Positions 53,783-61,227 of a stretch of 64,000 nt of DNA are shown piece after piece. The notes below the pieces were generated by a model. The model ran no database searches and was not told where the DNA came from. It saw only the letters and a program-made list of their open reading frames with translations. A program made the position numbers and the translations under genes. Origin of the DNA: Anaerolinea thermolimosa (GTDB lineage: Bacteria; Chloroflexota; Anaerolineae; Anaerolineales; Anaerolineaceae); the NCBI RefSeq assembly GCF_001050195.2, contig NZ_DF967965.1, forward strand, positions 2,095,480 to 2,159,479. The letters are read 5' to 3'. Positions within the stretch are counted from its first letter, which is position 1. Each line of letters opens with the position of its first letter.

Positions 53783-55063
53783 ATGGCCATTCAACCTAAA
53801 ACGATCAAAAAACGGGCAGGCAGCGCTCACCGGGTGAAATCTCCCAGGGAGCGTACCCTCCAGGCGGCCATCATCACCGGATTATGTGCTATCCTTGCCG
53901 TGGTGGTTGGTTTTTTTCTCGATCTCTTTTACTCACGCCCCAAGCCCATTCTTATTCTAACCCCCACCCAGGCACAAGCATCTACCTCCTTGCCCCAGCC
54001 GGATGGAATGCTCCACACAGATACTCCACCATGGCTTCCTGCCAATTCCCTGACCCAATCCTCTACACGCCCCGCTCTGAAGACACCTTCCCTTCCAGCC
54101 AGCCATCCCATCAGGATCTTACAGCAATTTCAGGGGCCGGGATCTTCTGCCGAGGGAATCGCCTGGGATGGTGAGACATTGTGGATCTCAGAGCCGACTA
54201 CCATTTTCAACCTTAATGAAAACGGAAAAATTCTCAGTGCCCGGCCTGCCCCGGAGGTTACCCCTGGAGGCATGACCTGGGATGGTGCCCATCTCTGGTT
54301 ATACACCACCAACTATTCTTTTATGTACGAGCTGGATACCGGAGGTCCAACCATTCGCTCCCTCCGATCCATCAAAGCCCCGACCATCGTCATCGGGGGT
54401 AGCATTACACATGATCTGGCATGGGATGGCGAACACTTCTGGTATGCCAATCAGTACAATCTCTATGAATTTTCCACCACAGGTGAGGTTATCCAAAATC
54501 TGGCATTCCCGCAGAATATTACCGGCCTCGATTGGGACGGCAGTCACCTCTGGCTGGCATTCAGTCATCCCATGCAAGAGGATTCTTTTCAGGTGATCGA
54601 TCCATCCGGTGAGACACTGGGTACCTTCGAGGCGCCGGTCAAAAACATCACCGGGATGACCTGGGGTAAAGGAACTTCGTTATGGGTCATCGCCCATGAA
54701 GATCCCGGCTTTGTCACCCAGATCTATGAACTTGATACCACCGCCGCCCTCCGAATGATCCCCCGTCCCATCGACCGGGCGTGGGAAGCCCGCCTGATCT
54801 CTGCTGAACGACGGGAAACCCTTCCGGTTTTCTCGGCCAGTGGTCAACCCGGCCGGCTAAAAGCTCCCGACAATGGGCTGGTCTTCTATATAGTGCAGGT
54901 CGAAATATACAACCCGCATCCCGGAGCTGTCATGGATCCAACCGCTTTAGAATTAGTTGATGACCAAAACCGGTCTTTTTCACCCGTTGGGATTCAAGAC
55001 CCCCTCTCCGGGAATTACTACTGGGGCAATTCAGGCCAGACCTGTAATGTGTTAGTTGTTTAG
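53783..55063 (+). CDS. Membrane-anchored beta-propeller protein with a C-terminal domain that appears cut short
   Basis: 426 residues. A basic N-terminus and one membrane helix (about 27-48) are followed by a Pro/Ser/Thr-rich linker, then repeats around WDG: GIAWDGETLWISE, GMTWDGAHLWLYT, DLAWDGEHFWYA, GLDWDGSHLWLAF. These look like glutamine-cyclotransferase- or NHL-like propeller blades outside the cell. From about residue 340 comes a DUF4352-like beta domain (LVFYIVQVEIYNPHPGAV) that stops after NSGQTCNVLVV, before its expected last strands. The phage-like element begins immediately after, so truncation by insertion is plausible. Confidence 0.7.
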   Translation: MAIQPKTIKKRAGSAHRVKSPRERTLQAAIITGLCAILAVVVGFFLDLFYSRPKPILILTPTQAQASTSLPQPDGMLHTDTPPWLPANSLTQSSTRPALKTPSLPASHPIRILQQFQGPGSSAEGIAWDGETLWISEPTTIFNLNENGKILSARPAPEVTPGGMTWDGAHLWLYTTNYSFMYELDTGGPTIRSLRSIKAPTIVIGGSITHDLAWDGEHFWYANQYNLYEFSTTGEVIQNLAFPQNITGLDWDGSHLWLAFSHPMQEDSFQVIDPSGETLGTFEAPVKNITGMTWGKGTSLWVIAHEDPGFVTQIYELDTTAALRMIPRPIDRAWEARLISAERRETLPVFSASGQPGRLKAPDNGLVFYIVQVEIYNPHPGAVMDPTALELVDDQNRSFSPVGIQDPLSGNYYWGNSGQTCNVLVV

Positions 55064-55136
55064 ATTCTAGCACAACTCCCCCAAAGTGTCCAAGAGTAAT
55101 TCGAAGGTGATGTAAACATACGAATTTTTCATTTTG

Positions 55137-55145
55137 TGGTATAAT
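55137..55145 (+). promoter_or_regulatory. Extended -10 promoter at the prophage left end
   Basis: TGGTATAAT reads as an extended -10 (TG, one base, TATAAT). No convincing -35 is seen. It would drive the small genes from 55392 on. Confidence 0.5.
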
Positions 55146-55209
55146 TAATATAAAGATAATAAATATTTTGCCGAAGTCACAGAAATAAAATAAGTAGTTA
55201 TTGCCACAG

Positions 55210-55232
55210 TTATAGAGGGAAAATTTATCCCT
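55210..55232 (+). repeat. TTATCCCT/AGAGGGA repeat, copy 1
   Basis: TTATAGAGGGA followed by AAAT and TTATCCCT; AGGGA and TCCCT can pair. First of four related sites in the left arm. Confidence 0.6.
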
Positions 55233-55323
55233 GCCCGCACTGGATAGCCCGAAGATTAAAATAACATTAGAGCTTTGTTAAAACCGCTGGTAATAGGATG
55301 ATCAAAGTGGGTAGCTACGTTCT

Positions 55324-55342
55324 ATATTAATAGAGGGATAAA
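55324..55342 (+). repeat. TTATCCCT/AGAGGGA repeat, copy 2
   Basis: TATTAATAGAGGGATAAAT, the reverse orientation of the motif, about 50 bases before the 31-codon gene. Confidence 0.6.
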
Positions 55343-55391
55343 TCAAAAAAGGGGGGAATATGTCTAAAAATTAGTTAACCTGGAGGTGATT

Positions 55392-55487
55392 ATGTTAGTG
55401 ATTATCTTACTCAGTATTTCTCTTGCGCTTACTTTTTTCAACCTGGGGTATTTCTTGGGGGCAAATCGCTCGAAACTATTCAAATAA
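55392..55487 (+). CDS. 31-residue single-helix membrane peptide
   Basis: ATG 55392 follows CTGGAGGTGATT, a very good ribosome-binding site. The peptide is a single hydrophobic helix (MLVIILLSISLALTFFNLGY) with a short basic tail (ANRSKLFK). The family is unknown. Phage-encoded membrane peptides of this size can act in lysis, exclusion or signalling, but nothing here decides between them. Confidence 0.5.
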   Translation: MLVIILLSISLALTFFNLGYFLGANRSKLFK

Positions 55488-55547
55488 GTTATTAAATTCC
55501 AAATTATTTCAAGGGGCAAGCAGAAAGGGGTTAGTTATGAGGTACAC

Positions 55548-55991
55548 ATGCAGTTACAACCCATTTACAATGATACTAAATTCAGGCAGAAACTTCGGTT
55601 TCCGAGATTAAATATCAGTACAACGCTTACCGACATGGATTTTGTAATAGAAAAATCAAATATCCTTTTTGTTTTTGGGGAAGTAAAAGAAACTGGAAAA
55701 GATTTAGCCTGGGGGCAAAAAATACTTTATGAGAGAGTGATAGATGCCATTAATTACAATCCTGAAAAACGGGCAATCTTCCTTCAGGTCTGGCATCATA
55801 ATCCACCACCAGATGATATCCTACTTGAAGACACAGTGGTGGTAAAAGCATATAGTAGATGTGGCTGGCAGTCTTTTGACCCCCCCATAAATACGGTTGC
55901 GTTTATAGAGTATTTGCTGGAAGATACCATAAAAGAAGAAAACAAAAGAAGGCTCAGCCTCCAGACAGAGATTGTTATGCATCCTGTTTAA
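55548..55991 (+). CDS. Hypothetical protein, possible PD-(D/E)XK nuclease
   Basis: 147 residues. The segment STTLTDMDFVIEKSN then LFVFGEVKETGKDL and GQKILYERVIDAI is arranged like a PD-(D/E)XK core: an Asp in the first strand (residues 29-31), E-x-K in the second (EVK, residues 46-48), and a following helix with a conserved-type Gln. Such folds occur in phage resolvases, recombinases and restriction enzymes. The start has only a weak ribosome-binding site. The nuclease call is inference from the motif pattern alone. Confidence 0.5.
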   Translation: MQLQPIYNDTKFRQKLRFPRLNISTTLTDMDFVIEKSNILFVFGEVKETGKDLAWGQKILYERVIDAINYNPEKRAIFLQVWHHNPPPDDILLEDTVVVKAYSRCGWQSFDPPINTVAFIEYLLEDTIKEENKRRLSLQTEIVMHPV

Positions 55992-56004
55992 AGGGGAGGG
56001 TTTT

Positions 56005-56211
56005 ATGACTTATCGATGTGCAATATGTGGCAATTACATAAAGCAAGTCAGGTATGACCTTTGCCCGGCATGTTTTAAGAATTATGGAATAACAGACACC
56101 TGGGTAAGAGAATTAATTAGAAATGAGAGGCATCTGGAAACAATAGAGAGCCACGAAATTCCTTTTACAGACCTCTTCCCAAATGTACAAAGGAAAGTGG
56201 ATGAATGTTAA
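56005..56211 (+). CDS. Small zinc-ribbon protein
   Basis: 68 residues from ATG 56005, behind GGGGAGGG. Two CxxC pairs (CAICGNYIKQVRYDLCPAC) form a likely zinc ribbon or knuckle in the first half; the second half is helical and charged. No family recognised. It lies just after the putative nuclease and may work with it or bind nucleic acid. Confidence 0.65.
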   Translation: MTYRCAICGNYIKQVRYDLCPACFKNYGITDTWVRELIRNERHLETIESHEIPFTDLFPNVQRKVDEC

Positions 56212-56254
56212 CGTTTTGTTAACGTTTTATAAGAATCGCTGAATAGAGGCCAGG

Positions 56255-56280
56255 TTATCCCTATATATATGATAGAGGGA
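56255..56280 (+). repeat. TTATCCCT/AGAGGGA repeat, copy 3
   Basis: TTATCCCTATATATAT then GATAGAGGGA: both halves of the motif, inverted, around a TA-rich centre. Confidence 0.65.
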
Positions 56281-56816
56281 GAAGAAAAACTAAATTTAGA
56301 TTTTCGGGACTTTTCAAAAATCAGTTAGCCCATTTTCCCACTTTCTTCTGATTTTTATGCCTTCAGAGGGGGATGCAGAAGGCACGTCAGAAAGACGTAA
56401 AAACAGCCGTGGATGGTACGGACGGGATTAAAACCTTCCCGTGAAACCGGTTACATACCAGACCTCATACTTTTTGTCTGGCGGACACACCCGATAATAA
56501 ACAGCAGACGCAATACAGCCAGCATCGTAGAAAATGGGGGGTTAGACTCCCCCCGCCCGGCTTCTTAAGAGATAGGGGTTAATCCAGCGTCCACCTTGAA
56601 GCCCTGCACGCACCGGCCAACAGCCCAGTTTACCTGGTGAGGTACGGTTACCCCTAGCGGTTATACTGCACCGCCCTTTCTCAAAGGTAAGTCGTGGAGG
56701 AGTTAACAACATCATACAGAAAACTAACGAAAAACTAACCAGCGGAATTTTATAGTTTTTCAGCCTTTGGCTTCTTCTGTATGGTGCAGGCAACCCCTCT
56801 ACGATGGGAGACCTGT

Positions 56817-56854
56817 ATCTATTTACTGAAATTAAGCAATTTCGGTAAATAGAT
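56817..56854. repeat. 17-bp hairpin before the terminase genes
   Basis: ATCTATTTACTGAAATT (56817-56833) pairs with AATTTCGGTAAATAGAT (56838-56854) with a single G-T wobble and a 4-base loop AAGC. Confidence 0.8.
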
Positions 56855-56881
56855 TAGGCTCAAACCTGAAAAATTCTTAAC

Positions 56882-56901
56882 GCATTTGCTAACGCAAATG
56901 C
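56882..56901. repeat. 8-bp perfect hairpin
   Basis: GCATTTGC (56882-56889), loop TAAC, GCAAATGC (56894-56901). It lies 27 bases after the 17-bp hairpin. Confidence 0.75.
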
Positions 56902-57042
56902 TAATTTTGCTGATTTTCGCAGAAAAATTAATTAATCTCTCTTTTTTACTTTAAATCTTAATAGACCCTGGCTTTACTACAGGTCAATTGGGGGGATTCT
57001 GTCTTAAATCAAAAAGAGGTAAAGACATCATTTTTAAGCGAC

Positions 57043-57066
57043 TTATCCCTATATAGTAATAGGGGA
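57043..57066 (+). repeat. TTATCCCT/AGGGGA repeat, copy 4
   Basis: TTATCCCTATATAGTAATAG then GGGA, just before the small terminase gene; CCCTAT and ATAGGG pair. Confidence 0.65.
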
Positions 57067-57093
57067 AGAAATCATTTGAAGAGGTAAACATTT

Positions 57094-57483
57094 ATGAATC
57101 TCAGGCAAAAAGCATTTGTAGATACTTACATAGCTGGATTACTGGGGGAAAAGCTTTCTGCTCCTCAGGCGTATCTCAAAGTATATCGGACGAAGAGTCT
57201 GAAGGTAGCGGGGCGTGAAAGTCATCGGATATTACAGCGGCCTGAGGTAAAGGAATACATCCAGCAGAAGATGAGTGAGCTGGCGATGAGCGGGAATGAA
57301 GTACTGGTGAGGCTGGCGGAGATAGCCAGAAATGGGACAAACACAGAGAAGTTAAAGGCGCTGGAATTAATTGGGAAAGTACACGGGTTATTCACGGAGA
57401 GAGTAGATGTCACCAGTGGGGGAGAGAAGCTGAGTTTCAAGGAATTTATTCAAAGTTATGGCAACATCCGACTACCAGGATAA
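57094..57483 (+). CDS. Phage terminase small subunit
   Basis: This 129-residue DNA-recognition subunit of the packaging motor has the Terminase_2-like pattern: RQKAFVDTYIAG, an APQAYLKVY helix, ESHRILQRPEVKEYI, a dimerisation helix and a C-terminal LELIGKVHGLFTERV. It overlaps the large subunit by 26 bases. Its position right after the gene-free stretch suggests the packaging start site lies there or within this gene. Confidence 0.9.
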   Translation: MNLRQKAFVDTYIAGLLGEKLSAPQAYLKVYRTKSLKVAGRESHRILQRPEVKEYIQQKMSELAMSGNEVLVRLAEIARNGTNTEKLKALELIGKVHGLFTERVDVTSGGEKLSFKEFIQSYGNIRLPG

Positions 57484-58750
57484 GAGCTTTGAAGCTTTCT
57501 GTGAGCAATTCCTCAAAATTGTGGATAAGCAAAACCGGGTAATTCCCCTCAGGCTGAATGCTATCCAGAAAAAGCTGATTGGAGAGCTAACGGGAAGGGA
57601 TATTATTCTGAAGCCGAGGCAGACAGGAATTACCACCCTCATCCAGGCCTTTATCTTCCGAAGTATGCTGGAGGAAAATACCAGAGCCGTCACTCTCACC
57701 CATCTGGATTCGAGCACGGAAAATATTCGTAAAATTCAGGATACCTTTTATCAACATTTCCCTTTCAGTGATTTAAAGCGGGGGAGCAACAATCAGGTTA
57801 CGGTAACCTATCCGTTATTTAATTCAAGTCATACTACCAGTACGGCAGGCAGTCTGGATTTTGGCAGAGGGGGGACATTCACCATCTTTCATGGGAGTGA
57901 GGTAGCTTTCTGGAAAGACCCTGAGAAAATCATCAGCGGGGTAGCTCAATCAAGCAGGTGGATTATTCTGGAGAGCACTCCGAATGGGGCACAGGGCTGG
58001 TTTTATGAGAAATGTCTGGAGGCTTTATCCGGTAGAGGGGGGTGGAGACTGCATTTTTTCCCCTGGTATGAATTTGAGGAATACAGGGATATACCGGACT
58101 TCAAAGAGCGGAAGCTTCAGGAATTGGGGAGGTTTTTCTATCAGGAATATCCTGAAACGGTAGAGGAGTGTTTTTTGAGCAGTGGGGAGGGGTATTTTGA
58201 TACGCTGGACTTATCCAGGACATTTACAGCCCCAGCTAACAACCAGTTTGTGTACGGGCATGTTTATTCAGCCGGACTGGATTTTGGGCAATCGAATGAT
58301 TTCACCTTTTTAACGGTGATAGACCGCACAGAAAACTGTCAGGTGGATTATCTGCACTTGAATAAACTTCCCTGGAGTCAGCAGAGGCATGAAATTATCA
58401 AGATGTATCGAAAGTGGCATCTGACCTCAATACGGGCGGAAGAAAATTCGATAGGCAACGTCAACATTGAAGAATTAGAGAATGCCGGTTTAAGGATAGA
58501 GCGTTTTACCACCACCAACAGAAGCAAAAATCAAATTATGCAACGGCTTTATGATGCTCTGGAGAATGGACTGAAGCTGATAGACTGGCCGGTACAGAAG
58601 ATGGAATTGAGAAACATGGTATCGAAACAAACAAAGTCCGGTCTGTGGACGATTGAAGCGGCTTCCGGTCATGATGATACGGTGATGGGACTGGCGTTAG
58701 CCGTGAGTGCAAAAATAAATTCAGAAAGAAGAGCGAGGAGTTGGAATTAA
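57458..58750 (+). CDS. Phage terminase large subunit
   Basis: This 430-residue ATPase-nuclease packages DNA into the prohead. The Walker A-like motif is ILKPRQTGITTLIQ near residue 52; the Walker B region is FTIFHGSEVAFW. The RNase H-like nuclease domain starts at SAGLDFGQSNDFTFL with the first catalytic Asp; a last acidic pair lies in SGHDDTVMGLALAV. It is on the short side for TerL but has both domains. Confidence 0.92.
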   Translation: MATSDYQDKSFEAFCEQFLKIVDKQNRVIPLRLNAIQKKLIGELTGRDIILKPRQTGITTLIQAFIFRSMLEENTRAVTLTHLDSSTENIRKIQDTFYQHFPFSDLKRGSNNQVTVTYPLFNSSHTTSTAGSLDFGRGGTFTIFHGSEVAFWKDPEKIISGVAQSSRWIILESTPNGAQGWFYEKCLEALSGRGGWRLHFFPWYEFEEYRDIPDFKERKLQELGRFFYQEYPETVEECFLSSGEGYFDTLDLSRTFTAPANNQFVYGHVYSAGLDFGQSNDFTFLTVIDRTENCQVDYLHLNKLPWSQQRHEIIKMYRKWHLTSIRAEENSIGNVNIEELENAGLRIERFTTTNRSKNQIMQRLYDALENGLKLIDWPVQKMELRNMVSKQTKSGLWTIEAASGHDDTVMGLALAVSAKINSERRARSWN

Positions 58751-60030
58751 TGATGAATGATTTAGAGATTGCGTATGAAAGTCTGAAAAACAAAATTCCT
58801 CTGTACAACCAGCTGTACCATTATGCGGAAGGTCATCCAGGGTTGAAGTACTCCACCGAGCGTCTGAATCGGGCATTTGGACGGCTGGCCTATTTTGCAC
58901 AGGACTGGGGGCATTTAGTCATTCGGGTTATTCTGGACAGGTTGATTTTAAAGGGTTTTGATGCCGGAGATGAATCTGTAAATGGACTGTTAGATGAGTT
59001 GTTTCTCTCCACCGGAATGAATTTAGAAGCCAGGAATATCCATGAATCCTTACTGGTGACGGGGGAAGCTTTTCTCATGGTTGATTTTGTGGACGGGAAG
59101 CCTGAAGTCTACGCCAATGACCCACGTATGTGTGAGATGATTTACGATGCAGAGAGGCCGAGGGTCAAAAAATTTGCATTAAAAAAGTGGGAAGATGGGG
59201 GAAAGTACTTTATCAACCTGTATTATCCAGACCGGATAGAGAAGTATCAGGCAGATGCGGATTATCCAGGGAGTTACCGGCTCAAAGAAACCCTTTCCAA
59301 CCCCCTGAATGAGATACCGGTTTTTCACTTTAAAAATTCCAGCCACAAGATACAGGGGGAATTGAGCGAAGCCACCCTGTCCATTCTGGATGCCATTAAC
59401 AAGCTTTTCAGTGATTTGATGGTAGCGGCTGAATTTGAAGCTTTCAAGATGCGGGTTTTTATTGCTCAATCTGACCCTGGAGACATTCAGGTGGGGCCGG
59501 ACATGAAAATCTGGCTTCCTGCTACTGAGGGAGAAGGCCAGGGGGCGCAGGTACTGGAATTAGGTGGGAGCAGTCTGAAAAACTTTTTGGAGCCACTGGA
59601 GAGCCTGGCAACCATACTGGCAACAACTACGGGGACACCCAAGCATTACTTACTTCCCTCAGGAAGCAACCTCTCTGGAGAAGCTCTGATGATACAGGAG
59701 AGCCCGCTGGTGAAAAAGGTGAATATGAAGCAGGAATTATACAGTCCGGTTTGGCAGGAAGTAGCCGCATTTTTACTCCGACTGCTGGGGATAAATTACA
59801 ACCAATCCGAGATTAGTTGTGTCTGGGAGAATCCAGAAACGATGCTTCCGGTGACAGAAGCACAGACGATTCAAATTCTGGCCAGTGCTGGAATACCATT
59901 GATTTCCGCTTTACGCTGGATGGGAAAAGATGAAGCGGAAATCAGGCGGGTAGCGGATGAAAAGAATCAGGAAGATTTGCAGAATCAAAATGTTTTAGCC
60001 CAGTCTTTATTGAGATTTAATCAGCAATGA
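58750..60030 (+). CDS. Phage portal protein
   Basis: 426 residues from ATG 58750, which overlaps the terminase stop (TAATG) and has GAGGAG upstream. The pattern fits SPP1 gp6-type portals: helical wings, ILDRLILKGF, LLVTGEAFLMVDF, a central stem, and LSGEALMIQESPLVKKVN. It forms the dodecameric ring through which DNA enters. MuF-like and scaffold genes follow, as in SPP1-type phages. Confidence 0.88.
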   Translation: MMNDLEIAYESLKNKIPLYNQLYHYAEGHPGLKYSTERLNRAFGRLAYFAQDWGHLVIRVILDRLILKGFDAGDESVNGLLDELFLSTGMNLEARNIHESLLVTGEAFLMVDFVDGKPEVYANDPRMCEMIYDAERPRVKKFALKKWEDGGKYFINLYYPDRIEKYQADADYPGSYRLKETLSNPLNEIPVFHFKNSSHKIQGELSEATLSILDAINKLFSDLMVAAEFEAFKMRVFIAQSDPGDIQVGPDMKIWLPATEGEGQGAQVLELGGSSLKNFLEPLESLATILATTTGTPKHYLLPSGSNLSGEALMIQESPLVKKVNMKQELYSPVWQEVAAFLLRLLGINYNQSEISCVWENPETMLPVTEAQTIQILASAGIPLISALRWMGKDEAEIRRVADEKNQEDLQNQNVLAQSLLRFNQQ

Positions 60031-60761
60031 CCTACCAGGAAAGAGTTAAAGAGCACATTCTGAAATGGCTGAATCAATTACAAAGGGCTGAGAAAGAGGA
60101 GATGCTTTATCTGGTGTCTCGATGGCAGGAAGTAGAAAAAGTCCTCTCTGAAATGATTCTTGATTTAGCTCAAAAAGAGGGATTAAGCCGAAACCAACTC
60201 TATCGTCTGGAAGAATATCAGAAGTTTTTGAATGAATTACAGCGGCAGATAAAATATTTTTCTCTGGATGTGGGGCAGAAAATCATTCAACAGCAGAAGT
60301 GGATAGGTGGCTTTGAAATTATTCCTGGAGGTTTATCCCTGAGGCAGGGAAATTTGTGGATTGGATTATCCAGAGAAGGTACACCCATTTATGAATTGTT
60401 GAAAGAGAGCTATCCAGAAACGGTTATCCGCATCACGAATACCTTACTGGAGGGAATCAGTCTGGGGTATGCCCCTGAAAAAACGGCCAGACTGATGAGA
60501 GAAGATTTAGCAGGGAATTTAAGCAGGGCATTGAGGATAGCCCGCACGGAGCAGATGAATACCTTTCGTGAGGTATCCAGGATGCAGATGGAGCAGGCGG
60601 GGGTGGATAGCTGGGAATGGCTGGCTGAAGAGGATGCCTGTGATTTTTGTCTTTCTCAGGCAGGGAAGCGATTTCCCACTGAGCAGGGGATGGAAACTCA
60701 CCCCAATTGTCGTTGTGCCATGTTACCTGTAATTGAAAAAAGGAGCGATTCCAATGGATGA
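60027..60761 (+). CDS. MuF/SPP1 gp7-like minor head protein
   Basis: 244 residues. The C-terminal domain has TEQMNTFREVSRMQMEQAG, then EEDACDFCLSQAGKRFP and THPNCRCAMLPV, the cysteine pattern of the phage head morphogenesis family. These proteins sit inside the prohead near the portal. It overlaps the portal gene by four bases and the scaffold gene by eight. Confidence 0.87.
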   Translation: MTYQERVKEHILKWLNQLQRAEKEEMLYLVSRWQEVEKVLSEMILDLAQKEGLSRNQLYRLEEYQKFLNELQRQIKYFSLDVGQKIIQQQKWIGGFEIIPGGLSLRQGNLWIGLSREGTPIYELLKESYPETVIRITNTLLEGISLGYAPEKTARLMREDLAGNLSRALRIARTEQMNTFREVSRMQMEQAGVDSWEWLAEEDACDFCLSQAGKRFPTEQGMETHPNCRCAMLPVIEKRSDSNG

Positions 60762-61212
60762 ATTTGAGAATTGGTTGGAAAACCAGGATGAGACCGTAAA
60801 AATGCTGATTCAGGAGCGATTCACCAGGCTTGAAAACACGGTAAAAGCTACCCGACAGGAGCGCGATACTCTGTCCAGGGAGTTGAAAGAGTTGAGTAAA
60901 AGAGTTGAAGCTGATAGTGAAGCAGGAAGAAAGCTATCAGAAATCCAGAAACAGCTTGAAGAGGCAGAAAAGAAAGTGCATTTTTATCAGGAAGTCCACA
61001 AACAGGGAGTCAGTAACAGTACTGCGGCTTATGCCCTGGTTACTGCATTTAATCTGTGGGATGAATCGGGAAATCCAGACTGGAAGAAGCTAAGAGAGAT
61101 TGCCCCTGAGCTTTTTAAGACTGCACTATCCAGCAATGCCGGAAGTGGGACTTCCTCCAGATTAACTGAAGATGCCAATCAGGCTATTCGTCAGGCTTTA
61201 AAACATAAATAA
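60754..61212 (+). CDS. Phage scaffold protein
   Basis: 152 residues from ATG 60754, which has AAGGAG upstream. Residues 25-85 form a long coiled coil (RQERDTLSRELKELSKR), and the C-terminus is short and basic (AIRQALKHK), as in scaffolds that bind the capsid protein. It lies directly before the major capsid gene. Confidence 0.85.
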   Translation: MDEFENWLENQDETVKMLIQERFTRLENTVKATRQERDTLSRELKELSKRVEADSEAGRKLSEIQKQLEEAEKKVHFYQEVHKQGVSNSTAAYALVTAFNLWDESGNPDWKKLREIAPELFKTALSSNAGSGTSSRLTEDANQAIRQALKHK

Positions 61213-61227
61213 AAGGAGAGTATCAAT

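Larger units (their letters stand above)
55064..55391. other. Prophage left end, non-coding
   Basis: No gene seen. It contains an extended -10 promoter at 55137-55145 and two copies of the repeated TTATCCCT/AGAGGGA motif (55210-55232 and 55324-55342). Confidence 0.6.
56355..56905. ncRNA. Candidate large structured RNA or packaging site
   Basis: At least ten inverted repeats follow each other with short gaps: 56359-56364 with 56378-56383; 56384-56388 with 56394-56398; 56422-56427 with 56437-56442; 56458-56463 with 56476-56481; 56536-56541 with 56549-56554; 56559-56564 with 56598-56603; 56657-56661 with 56670-56674; 56675-56679 with 56683-56687. A nested pair follows (56713-56721 with 56775-56783 enclosing 56729-56737 with 56753-56761). 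Density and nesting suggest folded RNA, like the large ornate phage RNAs (GOLLD, ROOL) in style, though no match is claimed. The strand is undetermined. Confidence 0.4.
56212..57093. other. 882-base gene-free stretch before the terminase genes
   Basis: No convincing gene on either strand. It holds repeat copies 3 and 4, a long series of inverted repeats (56359-56783) and two strong hairpins at 56817-56901. The one open frame, 56542-56793 on the minus strand, runs through several hairpins and lacks coding character. Confidence 0.7.

Noticed and set aside
55423-55611. 62-codon frame on the plus strand overlapping the membrane peptide and the putative nuclease
   Set aside because: It overlaps two better frames, and its start lies inside the well-initiated 31-codon gene.
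56530-56560. GGGGGGTTAGACTCCCCCC as a possible tRNA T-arm
   Set aside because: The loop lacks TTC at the right place and no acceptor stem or anticodon arm can be drawn around it.
56542-56793. 83-codon frame on the minus strand inside the hairpin-rich phage region
   Set aside because: It crosses several strong inverted repeats, has no ribosome-binding site, and its translation resembles no protein.
56250-57066. TTATCCCTA copies as homing-endonuclease (I-SceI-like) sites
   Set aside because: Only nine of the eighteen bases agree, and no endonuclease gene is present; the repeats are better seen as phage-specific sites.
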